From: Planktothrix agardhii NIES-204
Lineage (GTDB): Bacteria; Cyanobacteriota; Cyanobacteriia; Cyanobacteriales; Microcoleaceae
Direction of reading: 5' to 3'
Length of the DNA: 64,000 bases
Assembly (NCBI GenBank): GCA_003609755.1
Contig: AP017991.1
Coordinates: 966,001 to 1,030,000 of the forward strand
A program made the translations under genes and the position numbers. Under the pieces are notes generated by a model. It had not been told where the DNA came from and did no database searches. It was given only the letters and a program-made list of their open reading frames with translations. Below, piece after piece: positions 1 to 8,221 of this stretch (position 1 is its first letter; the number at the start of each line of letters is the position of its first letter).

Positions 1-530
1 TTTTCCGTTAAGGAGGGAAGACGCAAAATTAGACTCGGTAAATTAACTCCTTTTCGACTTTTTAGGATTCCCCCTTCAATCACCCTACATATAACGGCAT
101 TTCCCTGAATTTCTTCTATTTTTAATTCTAATAATCCATCATCTAGTAAAACTTGCGCTCCGAGGTCGGCTTCTTCTGCTAAATAGGAATAATCAATGGG
201 GGCTGTATTCGGTTGATTGTCAAAATTATCTAAGGGAACTAAGGTTAATAATTCTCCTTGAACTAATTCTATTTCTTCCGATGGTAGCTTACCAATTCTA
301 ATTTTTGGGCCTTGTAAATCTTGTAATAAAGTAATCGGGGCATTGCATTCTTTGGAAACTTGCCGCAACAATCCTACCATTTCCGCATGATCTTCATAAC
401 TACCATGGGAAAAATTTAATCGGGCGACATTCATTCCCGCATTCACCATTTGACGGATGATCTCTGGGGATTTACTAGCAGGGCCAATAGTCGCAACAAT
501 TTTTGTTCTGTGGTGTAAAGGTTTGATCAT
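1..530 (-). CDS. pyk: Pyruvate kinase, N-terminal part (cut by window edge)
   Basis: Pyruvate kinase makes ATP and pyruvate from phosphoenolpyruvate in lower glycolysis. I translated the reverse strand from an ATG at 530; it opens [19 protein letters not shown], followed by [11 protein letters not shown] and [12 protein letters not shown]. These are the conserved N-terminal barrel motifs of the family. About 176 codons are present and the frame runs off the left edge still open. The middle part, about residues 70-170, is the small B domain. A strong ribosome-binding site, AGGAGAGAAAATG, fixes the start. The gene points away from the rest of the window, with 185 bases to the next gene. The family call is secure. 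Which pyruvate kinase paralogue it is cannot be told from this part. Confidence 0.93.
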   Translation of the reverse strand, partial: MIKPLHHRTKIVATIGPASKSPEIIRQMVNAGMNVARLNFSHGSYEDHAEMVGLLRQVSKECNAPITLLQDLQGPKIRIGKLPSEEIELVQGELLTLVPLDNFDNQPNTAPIDYSYLAEEADLGAQVLLDDGLLELKIEEIQGNAVICRVIEGGILKSRKGVNLPSLILRLPSLTE

Positions 531-715
531 TTTCTCTCCTCAATTAACAGTTGTAAACAGGGGACTATATTCAGCAATATCTGCGATTAATCTGATTGAT
601 CAAATAACAATCTAGGATTAATTATAGCAAATTTAGCAATTTAATTCAACAATTATATTGATTATTTTTTTGAATTGACCAATCCATGTTTAATTTAATG
701 ACATTTAACATTTTC

Positions 716-1528
716 TTAACCTTTTATTGATTGAATTAGGCGATCAAAATAGCGATTTAATAAGGGAAATAACAAACTATGGAAATAATTTAAAAATTTC
801 ATTTCTAATCCCGGAGCGATCGCAAATTTATTTTTATTAATTCCTCGAATAATTTCTTGAGCAATATCTTCTGCTTCCCAAGGTTTAACAGTTCCCGTAA
901 TTGCTTTTGTTTCTAAAGGTTTTGTTCTATTTTCACTAATTAATTGCGGGGTATTTGTATCAGGAGGATAAACAATAGAAACTTGTATTCCCAAGGGTTT
1001 TAATTCCCCGCGCAAGGATTCTGCTAACCCTCTTAAAGCAAATTTAGTTGGACTATAGGTTGTATAACCATAAATCCCAATTAATCCCGCTCCCGATGAA
1101 ATTATAATAATTTTACCATATTTTTGCTCGATCATTTTAGGTAAAATCTCTCGAATACAATACAGAGATCCCCAATAATTAACAGCCATTGTTTGTTCAA
1201 ATATTTCAATAGGAAGTTCTTGAAAATAACCAGGATATGCCATACCCGCCGAGAGAATTAAAATATCCACACTCCCCAAAAGATTAATTACTGTTTCTAT
1301 TATATTTTCCACTTCTTCCCGTACAGAAACATCCGCCGAAAGGGTAAAAACCTTCTGATTTTGAGATAATTTTACTGCTTCAATTTCTATTTTAGCTTGG
1401 TCGAGAGTTTTTTGATTTCTAGCAATAATTGTTAAATTTGCACCTAAACTTGCTAATAATTGAGCCGTTGCTTTACCAATTCCACTCGAACCACCGGTAA
1501 TAATAATATTTTTTTGATTAAAATTCAT
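716..1528 (-). CDS. Short-chain dehydrogenase/reductase, 3-ketosphinganine reductase-like
   Basis: Classical SDR fold of about 270 residues. The NAD(P)-binding TGGSSGIGKA motif lies within the first 20 residues, NYWG in the middle, and a catalytic S-Y-K set is visible as SSGAG followed by YTTYSPTKFA. The downstream stretch RGLAESLRGELKPLGIQVS resembles 3-ketodihydrosphingosine reductases, so an NADPH-dependent ketone reduction in lipid metabolism is plausible, but SDR substrates are hard to predict. I chose the ATG at 1528 (MNFNQKN). The frame is open to a TTG at 1588 that overlaps the cobM stop as TTGA, so a translationally coupled longer form is possible. It is cotranscribed in direction with cobM just upstream. 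A C-terminal hydrophobic patch (LLFPLLNRYF) may touch the membrane. Confidence 0.85.
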   Translation of the reverse strand: MNFNQKNIIITGGSSGIGKATAQLLASLGANLTIIARNQKTLDQAKIEIEAVKLSQNQKVFTLSADVSVREEVENIIETVINLLGSVDILILSAGMAYPGYFQELPIEIFEQTMAVNYWGSLYCIREILPKMIEQKYGKIIIISSGAGLIGIYGYTTYSPTKFALRGLAESLRGELKPLGIQVSIVYPPDTNTPQLISENRTKPLETKAITGTVKPWEAEDIAQEIIRGINKNKFAIAPGLEMKFLNYFHSLLFPLLNRYFDRLIQSIKG

Positions 1529-1584
1529 AAACACACAATAGATAGAACTTGTAGAGGCAAAGTCTTTTTTTATCAGAGAATAAA

Positions 1585-2379
1585 TCAAGATAAAGGACGG
1601 AATAAATGGGAATGTTCCGGGTTATATAATTTAGATCTTAAAGTTGAAGTATGGGGAGTTTTTGCTAACGCAGGACTAATAACATATAATGTAGTTCTAA
1701 TTAAGTTTTCTTCCTGGGTCACTTGTGCCATTTTTTCTAAGGGAACTACCCGTATTTTCTCATCAGGCCATCCTAAACGATAACAAATAGCAATCGGCAT
1801 TTCTGGGGGATAATATTTGATTAACTTTTGCTGAGTTTCTTCCACATAACGCGCACTCAAATATAAACATAAGCTGGCTTTATGAGCCGCTAAACTTTCT
1901 AATTCCTCATCCGCAGGAACACCAGTTGCTCTCCCACTCACCCTGGTTAAAATAATCGTTTGGACTAATTCTGGGATAGTTAATTCTATTTTTAATTTGG
2001 CTGCTGCATCTTGAAAAGCACTAATTCCAGGGACAATTTCAAACTCAATTTCTGCTTCTATTAACTGTTGTATTTGTTCATAAATAGCCCCATATAAACT
2101 CGGATCACCCGAATGTAATCTAACAACAGAATACCCTTTATCAACTCGTTCAATCATAAAAGGAACAATTTCTTCTAAAGTTTTATCAGAGGTTTTAACT
2201 AATTCTGCATCCGCTTTAACCCCTTTTAAAATCTGTTGAGGAACCAAAGAATCGGCAAATACAATCACATCCGCCGAGGCTAATAATCTTTGAGCTTTCA
2301 CAGTTAATAACTCTGGATCACCTGGGCCAGCCCCAACAATATAAACCGCAGCTTTGAGTAATCGGATATCGGGTTCCAT
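1585..2379 (-). CDS. cobM: Precorrin-4 C11-methyltransferase
   Basis: SAM-dependent corrin-ring methyltransferase that adds the C-11 methyl group during cobalamin (in cyanobacteria usually pseudocobalamin) synthesis. At 264 residues the length is normal for the family. The N-terminal VYIVGAGPGDPELLTVKAQ motif is the tetrapyrrole methylase signature. LHSGDPSLYGA and VPGISAFQDAAAKL are the other conserved SAM-site blocks. The ATG at 2379 is the natural start. The 3' end touches the SDR gene region, so the two probably share a transcript. Another corrinoid gene, cbiB, lies at about 50 kb in this window, so the pathway genes are scattered rather than clustered. The aerobic and anaerobic versions (CobM/CbiF) cannot be separated by sequence alone. 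Confidence 0.92.
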   Translation of the reverse strand: MEPDIRLLKAAVYIVGAGPGDPELLTVKAQRLLASADVIVFADSLVPQQILKGVKADAELVKTSDKTLEEIVPFMIERVDKGYSVVRLHSGDPSLYGAIYEQIQQLIEAEIEFEIVPGISAFQDAAAKLKIELTIPELVQTIILTRVSGRATGVPADEELESLAAHKASLCLYLSARYVEETQQKLIKYYPPEMPIAICYRLGWPDEKIRVVPLEKMAQVTQEENLIRTTLYVISPALAKTPHTSTLRSKLYNPEHSHLFRPLS

Positions 2380-2476
2380 AAGGTTCTAAATTTCTTGAAA
2401 TTGATGCTAGATTTTTACTTTTTCCGGATCTGAATTGATTTACCGAGAAGACAAGAATGGTAGATGCACCCTGGTT

Positions 2477-2508
2477 AAAGCCCTAGACTCAATTGTCAGG
2501 GCTTTTTT
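2477..2508. terminator. Stem-loop with T-run between cobM and lgt
   Basis: AAAGCCCT pairs with AGGGCTTT around a 15-base loop, followed by six T on the plus strand. The lgt stop codon lies at its right edge (2507-2509). The T-run is better in the plus direction, but the stem may also end lgt transcripts on the minus strand. I see no plus-strand gene that would need it. Confidence 0.55.
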
Positions 2509-3370
2509 ATTCGGATTCCGAGGGATGGGATTTCTGTACAATATCGGGTAAGGTTCGCTTCAATCCATATAACCAAATTAAACCGAATAACCCTAACATC
2601 ATTCCCGTTAAACTGACCAGTTGAGCAATTTTTAAAGATCCCAACATTAAACTATCCGTGCGTAATCCTTCAATCCAAATTCTACCACTACTATAGGTCA
2701 ATAAATAGACCAAGAATATTGTCCCTGGTTTTAAAATATATTTGCCTTTTAAACCTTTTAAAAATAAGGTAATTAATAGGGCAAATATAGTTAAATTCCA
2801 CAGGGATTCATACAAAAAAGTCGGGTGAAAATATTCGTAGGATTCAAAACCATCAGGGCGACGCTCCGGCGGAATATAGAGTTTCCAAGGTAAGTCCGTT
2901 GGACTTCCGAAGGCTTCAGAATTAAAAAAGTTACCCCATCTGCCGATAGCTTGACCTAAAATCAAGGAAGGGGCAATTATATCGGTTAATTGCCAAAAGG
3001 GAATTTGTTTGATTTTAGCGAATAGTAAAGTCGCTATTAATCCGCCTATAATTGCTCCATGAATGGCAATTCCCCCCTTCCAAATTGCAATAATATTACC
3101 GGGATTCTGGGCATAACTTTCCCATTGAAATACCACATAATATAGTCTAGCAAAAGGAATCGCCCCAATCACTAACCAAATCGCTAAATCTCCTATGAGT
3201 TCGGGATCAATTTGGCGACGACTGGCAAGATACCCAGATAAGGATACTCCAATCAAGACCGCCGAGGCAATTAACAAGCCATACCACCGAATTGATAACG
3301 GCCCAATTTCAAAGATGATGGGGCCGGGAGAGGTAAATTGAAATGCTAGAAATAAGGAATTTGTATCCAT
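2507..3370 (-). CDS. lgt: Prolipoprotein diacylglyceryl transferase
   Basis: Integral membrane enzyme that moves a diacylglyceryl group from phosphatidylglycerol to the lipobox cysteine of prolipoproteins, the first step of lipoprotein maturation. The protein shows multiple hydrophobic helices, the IRWYGLLIA segment near the N-terminus, and the Lgt signature [17 protein letters not shown] with its essential Arg and Asn. [13 protein letters not shown] and FLYESLWN are also family blocks. I chose the ATG at 3370 ([17 protein letters not shown]) because family members begin close to the QFTSPGP block. An in-frame ATG at 3403 sits directly against AGGAG, too close for good spacing, so the start is not certain. 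A lipoprotein substrate candidate is encoded at 60.6 kb. Confidence 0.93.
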   Translation of the reverse strand: MDTNSLFLAFQFTSPGPIIFEIGPLSIRWYGLLIASAVLIGVSLSGYLASRRQIDPELIGDLAIWLVIGAIPFARLYYVVFQWESYAQNPGNIIAIWKGGIAIHGAIIGGLIATLLFAKIKQIPFWQLTDIIAPSLILGQAIGRWGNFFNSEAFGSPTDLPWKLYIPPERRPDGFESYEYFHPTFLYESLWNLTIFALLITLFLKGLKGKYILKPGTIFLVYLLTYSSGRIWIEGLRTDSLMLGSLKIAQLVSLTGMMLGLFGLIWLYGLKRTLPDIVQKSHPSESE

Positions 3371-3641
3371 AATAGCTGATTTTGAGCCAAGCCATTTTAT
3401 CATCTCCTGGGGATCAAAGGTCAGGTTTAATTTTTTTTTCCTAGAATAAAGTTGATCAAAATATTATATCAAAGGAATTTTAAGATATTTTAATCGAGAA
3501 AATGGGTACAATAGGATTTATTATGCTTTTCGTCAATTTTTAACCCTTTAGATGAGATCGAATCAATCATTTTTATGATTTCCGGGTATGGATTTCCCCT
3601 GAAACGGTTAATGTTAATTTGTTTTAATTTTAATTTCTCCT

Positions 3642-6254
3642 ATGTCTTCCTCCAATTTACCCCCCAATTCATCGGATTTAGCATCGGGATTAGCTGCATT
3701 AAAACAGAAGGATTATCAACAGGCGATCGCTTTTTTAGAACCTATTGCTCAATCTCAGGATTCGGGTCAATTCAAGGCGCAAATGGGGTTAGTGATTGCC
3801 TATGAACGCACAGGAAATACTAAATTAGCGATTAATTTATGTCAGAGTTTAACTCAATCTCAGCAGGAAAATATTAAAAATTGGGCTACGGATTATTTAA
3901 GAAAATTATTAAAACGCAATCCCCCTAAACCCCAAAATATTAACCCTAATATTGAACCTCAATCTTCAGAATTACCCCCTATTTCAGAAACGGGTTTTAT
4001 CCCCTTAAATCCTAATCTACAACCCACAAAAGCTAAATCAACTCTAGCTAAAACTCCCAAACTTTCTTCCCCAGCACCTCCGAAAAATTCTCCGAATCCT
4101 TCTTTATCTCAACCCACGCCTTTAAATATCAAAAAAACCGAAAAAATCCCCCCAAATTCTAAAGCAAAAATTCCCGTTTCTCCGATTAATTTAGAACCGG
4201 AAATTATTTCACCTCCTCCCCCTCCCCCAGTTCAAGAATGGCAATGGCGACAAGCGGGACGAGCTACGAATTGGCAACAGCTTAAACCCTTACAATCGAG
4301 TCTTTTTAAACTAGAACAATTATTAATGGCTGTCGGTTTAACTTGGTTTATTCCGATTATTTTTGCTTTTATTAATAATAGTTTAAATCAAATTTGGATT
4401 TGGCAACCTATTTTAAATACTTGGGAACAATTATCCCGTCAACCTTGGCAAATTGTTTTGATTATTTTATTTATTTTTGCTGTAGGTTGGATTTGGCAAA
4501 CTTCCCGATTGTTTGCTGAACTTTTCCTAACTGTTTTAGCAATTATTTGGTTAACTCCTCGTTTATTAGAGGAATTAATGAAACTCACGAATGATGGTTT
4601 ATCTTGGCTGCCTATTGTACAACCTATTCCTTTATTTTATTATAACCCAACTCAAACAGTTTATATCACAATATTCGGTTTATTTCTATTCTCTCCTTGG
4701 TTATGGGATGGACTACTTAAACTTAGTTATGGATTAAAACTTTTACCTTTAACCACATTATTTAATCAGAGTCAAGAAACCAATAAACTATTAAGAAATT
4801 ATTGTCAAAAGAAAAAATTTAAAGTTCCTCAAATTAAACTATTACCCATTGATGATCCGGTAATTTTTTCCTATGGAAGTTTACGACGATTTGCCCGAAT
4901 AGTGGTAAGTCAAGGATTATTAGACCAATTAACAGAAGATGAAATTGCTGTGATTTTTGCCAGGGAAATTGCCACCATTGGGGAATGGGATTTCGCGGTG
5001 ATGTCTTTTGCTACCCTGGTCAGTCAAATTCCCTATTTAATTTATTGGTATTTAGCAGAATTAACCGAAAAATTACCCAATCTTAATATTCCGATTCCAG
5101 CCAGTATCCGAGGTATTTTATATCAAATTTTGAATGCGATCGCTATTTTTATTTGTCCTTTATGTTATGGATTATATAAACTTTTAAGATTTCCCTCCTT
5201 GTATTTATCCCGTCGTCGAGTTTATTATAGCGATCGCATTGCTTGTAACCTGACTGGAAATCCTAATGCTTTAAGTCGTGCGTTGTTAAAAATAACGATG
5301 AAATTATCCCAAACTATTCAAAATCAAGGACAAACTAACTTTATCTTAGAATCTTTCGATAGATTGATTCCGATTAATCATCAACAAGCTTTAACCTTTG
5401 GTAGTTTAACAGCTTACAGATCAATCAATTCTTTATTAACCTGGGATTTAACTAATTGTTACACCCCCGAATTAACCTTAAATCAATCCCATCCCCTAAT
5501 CGGAGAACGCTTAAAAATCCTCGGTCTTTATGCGAATTATTGGAAATTAGAACCCGAATTTGATCTATCGAATATTACCCCAGCTAAACCCCCCAAATTA
5601 CTCACCAACAATTCCCCATTATTACTACAAGGAGCACCGTTTTTTGGTATTCCCGCCGGAATGATCATTGGGGGAATCATTTGGTTAATGGGAGGAGTTT
5701 GTTCTCTTTTAGGACTATGGCAGTTAGAATGGTTATGGGGAGACTATTGGATTATGGCAGGTTCAATTACCATTGGTTGTGGTTTAGGTATTTTAACTCG
5801 GATTAATTATTTTTTTCCTGAAATCAAACCCCCTAATATTTTAAATCAACCTAACTTATCAGATTTGGTGAGCAACCCCCAGACTATTCCCGTTGATAGT
5901 CAACCGATTTGTTTAAGGGGTCAACTCCTCGGTCGAAGGGGTTTAAGAAATACCTTTGCTCAAGATTTAATCCTACAAACCCCAAGCGGAATTATCAAAC
6001 TCCATTATCTCCCCGAAAAAACCCCCCTGACCAATTTTTTGCCTAGAATTCGTCATCCCCATGAATTAATCACTCAAAATATTAAGGTAACGGGATGGTG
6101 GCGACGGGGGGCGATACCTTGGGTGGATGTGGAAACCTTAGAAACCTCCGATTCTAGGACAGTGCTACGAGGCGGACATCCCCTGTGGTCAACGATTTTA
6201 GCCGTTATTCTAACCCTATCGGGGGTTTATCTAGCATCTCAAGGAGGCTGGTAA
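3642..6254 (+). CDS. M48-like membrane pseudopeptidase with TPR-like N-terminus
   Basis: An 870-residue protein. Residues about 1-95 form a TPR-like helical repeat region; 100-200 is a Pro/Ser-rich linker. Then come several membrane helices, an M48 (Ste24/HtpX-type) peptidase-like region around 390-650, two further membrane helices and a C-terminal soluble domain. The place of the zinc-binding HEXXH motif reads A440-R-E-I-A-T445, so both histidines are gone. The later Glu ligand in the usual REYxAD block is replaced (RVYYSDRIACNL). From family knowledge this should abolish zinc-dependent proteolysis, so I call it a pseudopeptidase, perhaps a scaffold or chaperone in the membrane. Translation starts at ATG 3642 after a T-rich leader. 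It stands alone, divergent from lgt. The M48 relationship is clear; the role is unknown. Confidence 0.8.
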   Translation: MSSSNLPPNSSDLASGLAALKQKDYQQAIAFLEPIAQSQDSGQFKAQMGLVIAYERTGNTKLAINLCQSLTQSQQENIKNWATDYLRKLLKRNPPKPQNINPNIEPQSSELPPISETGFIPLNPNLQPTKAKSTLAKTPKLSSPAPPKNSPNPSLSQPTPLNIKKTEKIPPNSKAKIPVSPINLEPEIISPPPPPPVQEWQWRQAGRATNWQQLKPLQSSLFKLEQLLMAVGLTWFIPIIFAFINNSLNQIWIWQPILNTWEQLSRQPWQIVLIILFIFAVGWIWQTSRLFAELFLTVLAIIWLTPRLLEELMKLTNDGLSWLPIVQPIPLFYYNPTQTVYITIFGLFLFSPWLWDGLLKLSYGLKLLPLTTLFNQSQETNKLLRNYCQKKKFKVPQIKLLPIDDPVIFSYGSLRRFARIVVSQGLLDQLTEDEIAVIFAREIATIGEWDFAVMSFATLVSQIPYLIYWYLAELTEKLPNLNIPIPASIRGILYQILNAIAIFICPLCYGLYKLLRFPSLYLSRRRVYYSDRIACNLTGNPNALSRALLKITMKLSQTIQNQGQTNFILESFDRLIPINHQQALTFGSLTAYRSINSLLTWDLTNCYTPELTLNQSHPLIGERLKILGLYANYWKLEPEFDLSNITPAKPPKLLTNNSPLLLQGAPFFGIPAGMIIGGIIWLMGGVCSLLGLWQLEWLWGDYWIMAGSITIGCGLGILTRINYFFPEIKPPNILNQPNLSDLVSNPQTIPVDSQPICLRGQLLGRRGLRNTFAQDLILQTPSGIIKLHYLPEKTPLTNFLPRIRHPHELITQNIKVTGWWRRGAIPWVDVETLETSDSRTVLRGGHPLWSTILAVILTLSGVYLASQGGW

Positions 6255-6950
6255 AAAGAAGTTGATCCAGAAAGATTGCTTTTTTTGACCGATTAGTGAT
6301 ACATTCTTTAACCAAAGAGTCAAAACAACCTTATTCCTTTTTGGATAGAGTTATTCTGATTACTCTGTTGATGAAAGTTCAGAAAGTTTGCCAAATCAAA
6401 TACAAAAATCTTGGCAGAACCCTAGAACTATGTTCCATGATGTGCTATCCTAGGGATTGTCTTATGATGATCCGGTACTGGAAAACCCAATAGCAAAGGT
6501 TCTAGGTTCCATTCAATAGCCTGACTAATACGAGGCGAAGCAGCAACTTAAAGAAGTGATCCAATTTTTGTTGAATGCTGTAATCAACTATTGGCAATGC
6601 AAAGTCAGGAAGTTAACATCCGGTGAGTTAACTTTATATGGTTTTAGCTATAGGAAGTTAAATCTATTTTTGAACACAGAGATAACAAGACTCTATAGCA
6701 TTAAGTTTTGACAGATGGCAAAAAGTTTACAAGACAACCTAGCAAACCCGCTTTCCCTACATGATAAGTTCAACATGGAGAGAATAATAGGACTTTATCT
6801 TAATTTTAAGATGAAGTTGGTTGTTGAGTTTAATTTAACCAACCCAAGTGCTGATGGCTTGGGGGTTGATCCTCAACTTGTGTTTTTAAACGACACAGGT
6901 TGGGGATGATTTCGTTTACTTATTTTTCATTTAACTTGGAGGTTCTACTT
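6255..6950. other. Long non-coding interval upstream of an RRM gene
   Basis: About 700 bases without a convincing gene. Short open frames at 6296-6493 and 6715-6909 have no recognisable product and no clear ribosome-binding site, so I leave them out. A hairpin near 6841-6870 pairs CCAACCCAAG with CTTGGGGGTT. The interval probably carries the promoter and a long leader for the RNA-binding protein gene that starts at 6951. Confidence 0.4.
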
Positions 6951-7481
6951 ATGTCCGTTCGTCTTTATATTGGTAATCTTCCTAAAGAATTGGAACGCAA
7001 AGAATTACAAGATGTCTTTGCAGAAGAAGGAGATACCGTTTCTGCTAAGGTGATTACCGATCGCAAAACTGGCAAATGTCGGGGTTTTGGATTTGTAACG
7101 GTGCAGACTGATGAAGTCGCGGATCAAATTGTTGAGAAATATAATGGGGTAATGTTTAGAGAAAATGCTCTAAAAATAGAGAAAGCATTACCTCGGAAAA
7201 AAGGAAAAGGTGACGGTGTTGGTGAGGGTGAAAACGGTGGGGAAGATGATCAGCCCCAACAACAGCAACAGCCAGTTCAACAACCGATTAAATCATCGGG
7301 TAATATGCCTAAAAGTGGCGGTAGTGGTAAAAACCGGAATAAAAAATCTAAGCATTCTTCCGGGGGTCAAACTTCTACATCGAGAACTAGCGGTGATGAT
7401 TCCTTCCAACCCGATCCTCGTTGGGCTAATGAATTAGAAAAACTCAAACAAATTCTAGCTGCCCAAGCCGCCAATCCTTAA
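6951..7481 (+). CDS. RRM RNA-binding protein with Gln- and Ser-rich tail
   Basis: One RNA recognition motif occupies about residues 1-80: RNP2 is LYIGNLP and RNP1 is CRGFGFVTV, with the aromatic residues for RNA stacking present. The tail, about residues 85-176, is low complexity: acidic/Gly, a run of Gln-Pro, then basic Gly/Ser/Lys, ending in a short predicted helix (ELEKLKQILAAQAA). The ATG at 6951 is preceded by GGAGG at a good distance; earlier in-frame starts are ignored for that reason. This is a different class from the Gly-rich Rbp array at 26.6-29.1 kb because the tail is Gln/Ser-rich and the helix is added. Likely role is RNA binding or mRNA handling; the target is unknown. An intrinsic terminator follows. 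Confidence 0.88.
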   Translation: MSVRLYIGNLPKELERKELQDVFAEEGDTVSAKVITDRKTGKCRGFGFVTVQTDEVADQIVEKYNGVMFRENALKIEKALPRKKGKGDGVGEGENGGEDDQPQQQQQPVQQPIKSSGNMPKSGGSGKNRNKKSKHSSGGQTSTSRTSGDDSFQPDPRWANELEKLKQILAAQAANP

Positions 7482-7508
7482 TTTTATTGGCTTTTTTGGA
7501 ATAAGAAT

Positions 7509-7545
7509 GAACCCGCCTGAATCAATATTGAGGGGGGTTCTTTTT
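7509..7545 (+). terminator. Rho-independent terminator of the RRM gene
   Basis: GAACCC pairs with GGGTTC around an internal loop and is followed by TTTTT, 28 bases after the stop codon at 7481. Confidence 0.8.
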
Positions 7546-7700
7546 ATTGAAGTCAATTAGAAATATTTTTTTCAGTGGAAATAATTAATTTTCTAATATT
7601 ACAATACAGTATATCTGCATTGCTTTTCAGTAGGGAAAGATGTGATTATAGAAGTTGTTACAGTTAGTATTTAATGAACTGTTGAGCATTTAAACTGCAT

Positions 7701-7746
7701 ATTTTAGAGGCTGAAACCCCTTATTGGCTTGGACAGCCTCGAAAAT
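7701..7746. repeat. Imperfect inverted repeat of about 13 bp
   Basis: ATTTTAGAGGCTG pairs with CAGCCTCGAAAAT with one mismatch and a 20-base loop. It lies in the gene-free interval 7549-7831, which otherwise shows nothing I can name. It could be the trace of a small mobile palindrome or an RNA hairpin. Confidence 0.45.
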
Positions 7747-7831
7747 TTAGATAATTAACAGCTTACTAATTATTAATATTTAAAAATTTGTATAATGGAG
7801 GTTCTTCTTCATATTTAGAAGAAGGTGAATC

Positions 7832-7901
7832 TTTTTTGCACTCTCCAACGCTGCTTTTAACTGCGTTGCATCCCGACCGCCAGCTTGTGCTAAATTTGGT
7901 G
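7832..7901 (-). pseudogene. Duplicated fragment of the alaS 3' end
   Basis: About 68 bases match alaS positions 8248-8314 with only three mismatches and in the same orientation. The matching part encodes the last conserved block of alanyl-tRNA synthetase, around [15 protein letters not shown]. The true alaS end, its terminator and a DUF2283 gene lie between the two copies. The simplest reading is that an insertion or recombination event near the alaS end left the old 3' end behind. It has no start and cannot be expressed as a protein by itself. Confidence 0.75.
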
Positions 7902-7933
7902 TTAGGTTTTGTTAACAATATCTACCTAAAAAC

Positions 7934-8152
7934 TTAAATTTTAGCACCCGCTACTAACTGAGCCACTAATGGTTGATCTGTTGATAACTGACTCACAGCT
8001 AATACAGAAAACCCTAATAAATTTCCGGCTTCATCCACTCGTTCCATAATCGCATCATTATCGGTTTCTCGCATATAACCCGGTTGATCCGAAAATAAAA
8101 CTTCTAAAAAATCGCCTTCTTTATCAAAATAAACTTTTACAGTTGAGGCCAT
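7934..8152 (-). CDS. DUF2283 family small protein
   Basis: A 72-residue protein with the DUF2283 pattern: an N-terminal strand VKVYFDKEGDFLEVLFSD, then AIMERVDEAGNLLGFSVL. Family members are small, common in cyanobacteria and often found near toxin-antitoxin genes; their function is not established. An AAAGGA ribosome-binding site sits seven bases before the ATG at 8152. The gene lies between alaS and a duplicated piece of the alaS 3' end, which suggests that it arrived by insertion or that the region was duplicated around it. No toxin partner is visible next to it. Confidence 0.8.
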   Translation of the reverse strand: MASTVKVYFDKEGDFLEVLFSDQPGYMRETDNDAIMERVDEAGNLLGFSVLAVSQLSTDQPLVAQLVAGAKI

Positions 8153-8182
8153 AGTTGCTATCCTTTCTAAATCTAAAAATAT

Positions 8183-8212
8183 AAAAAGCCCCTCTCCTAG
8201 CAGGGGAGGGGT
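8183..8212 (-). terminator. Terminator downstream of alaS
   Basis: On the minus strand a G/C-rich stem, CCCCTCCCCT with AGGAGAGGGG, is followed by TTTTT. It begins about ten bases after the alaS stop at 8222. Confidence 0.8.
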
Positions 8213-8221
8213 TAACTTAAC

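Noticed and set aside
6296-6493. A 65-codon plus-strand frame after the M48-like gene
   Set aside because: No recognisable product, no clear ribosome-binding site and unlike neighbouring coding sequence.
6715-6909. A 64-codon plus-strand frame upstream of the RRM gene
   Set aside because: It lies in the probable leader of the RRM gene, has no known motif and no good ribosome-binding site.
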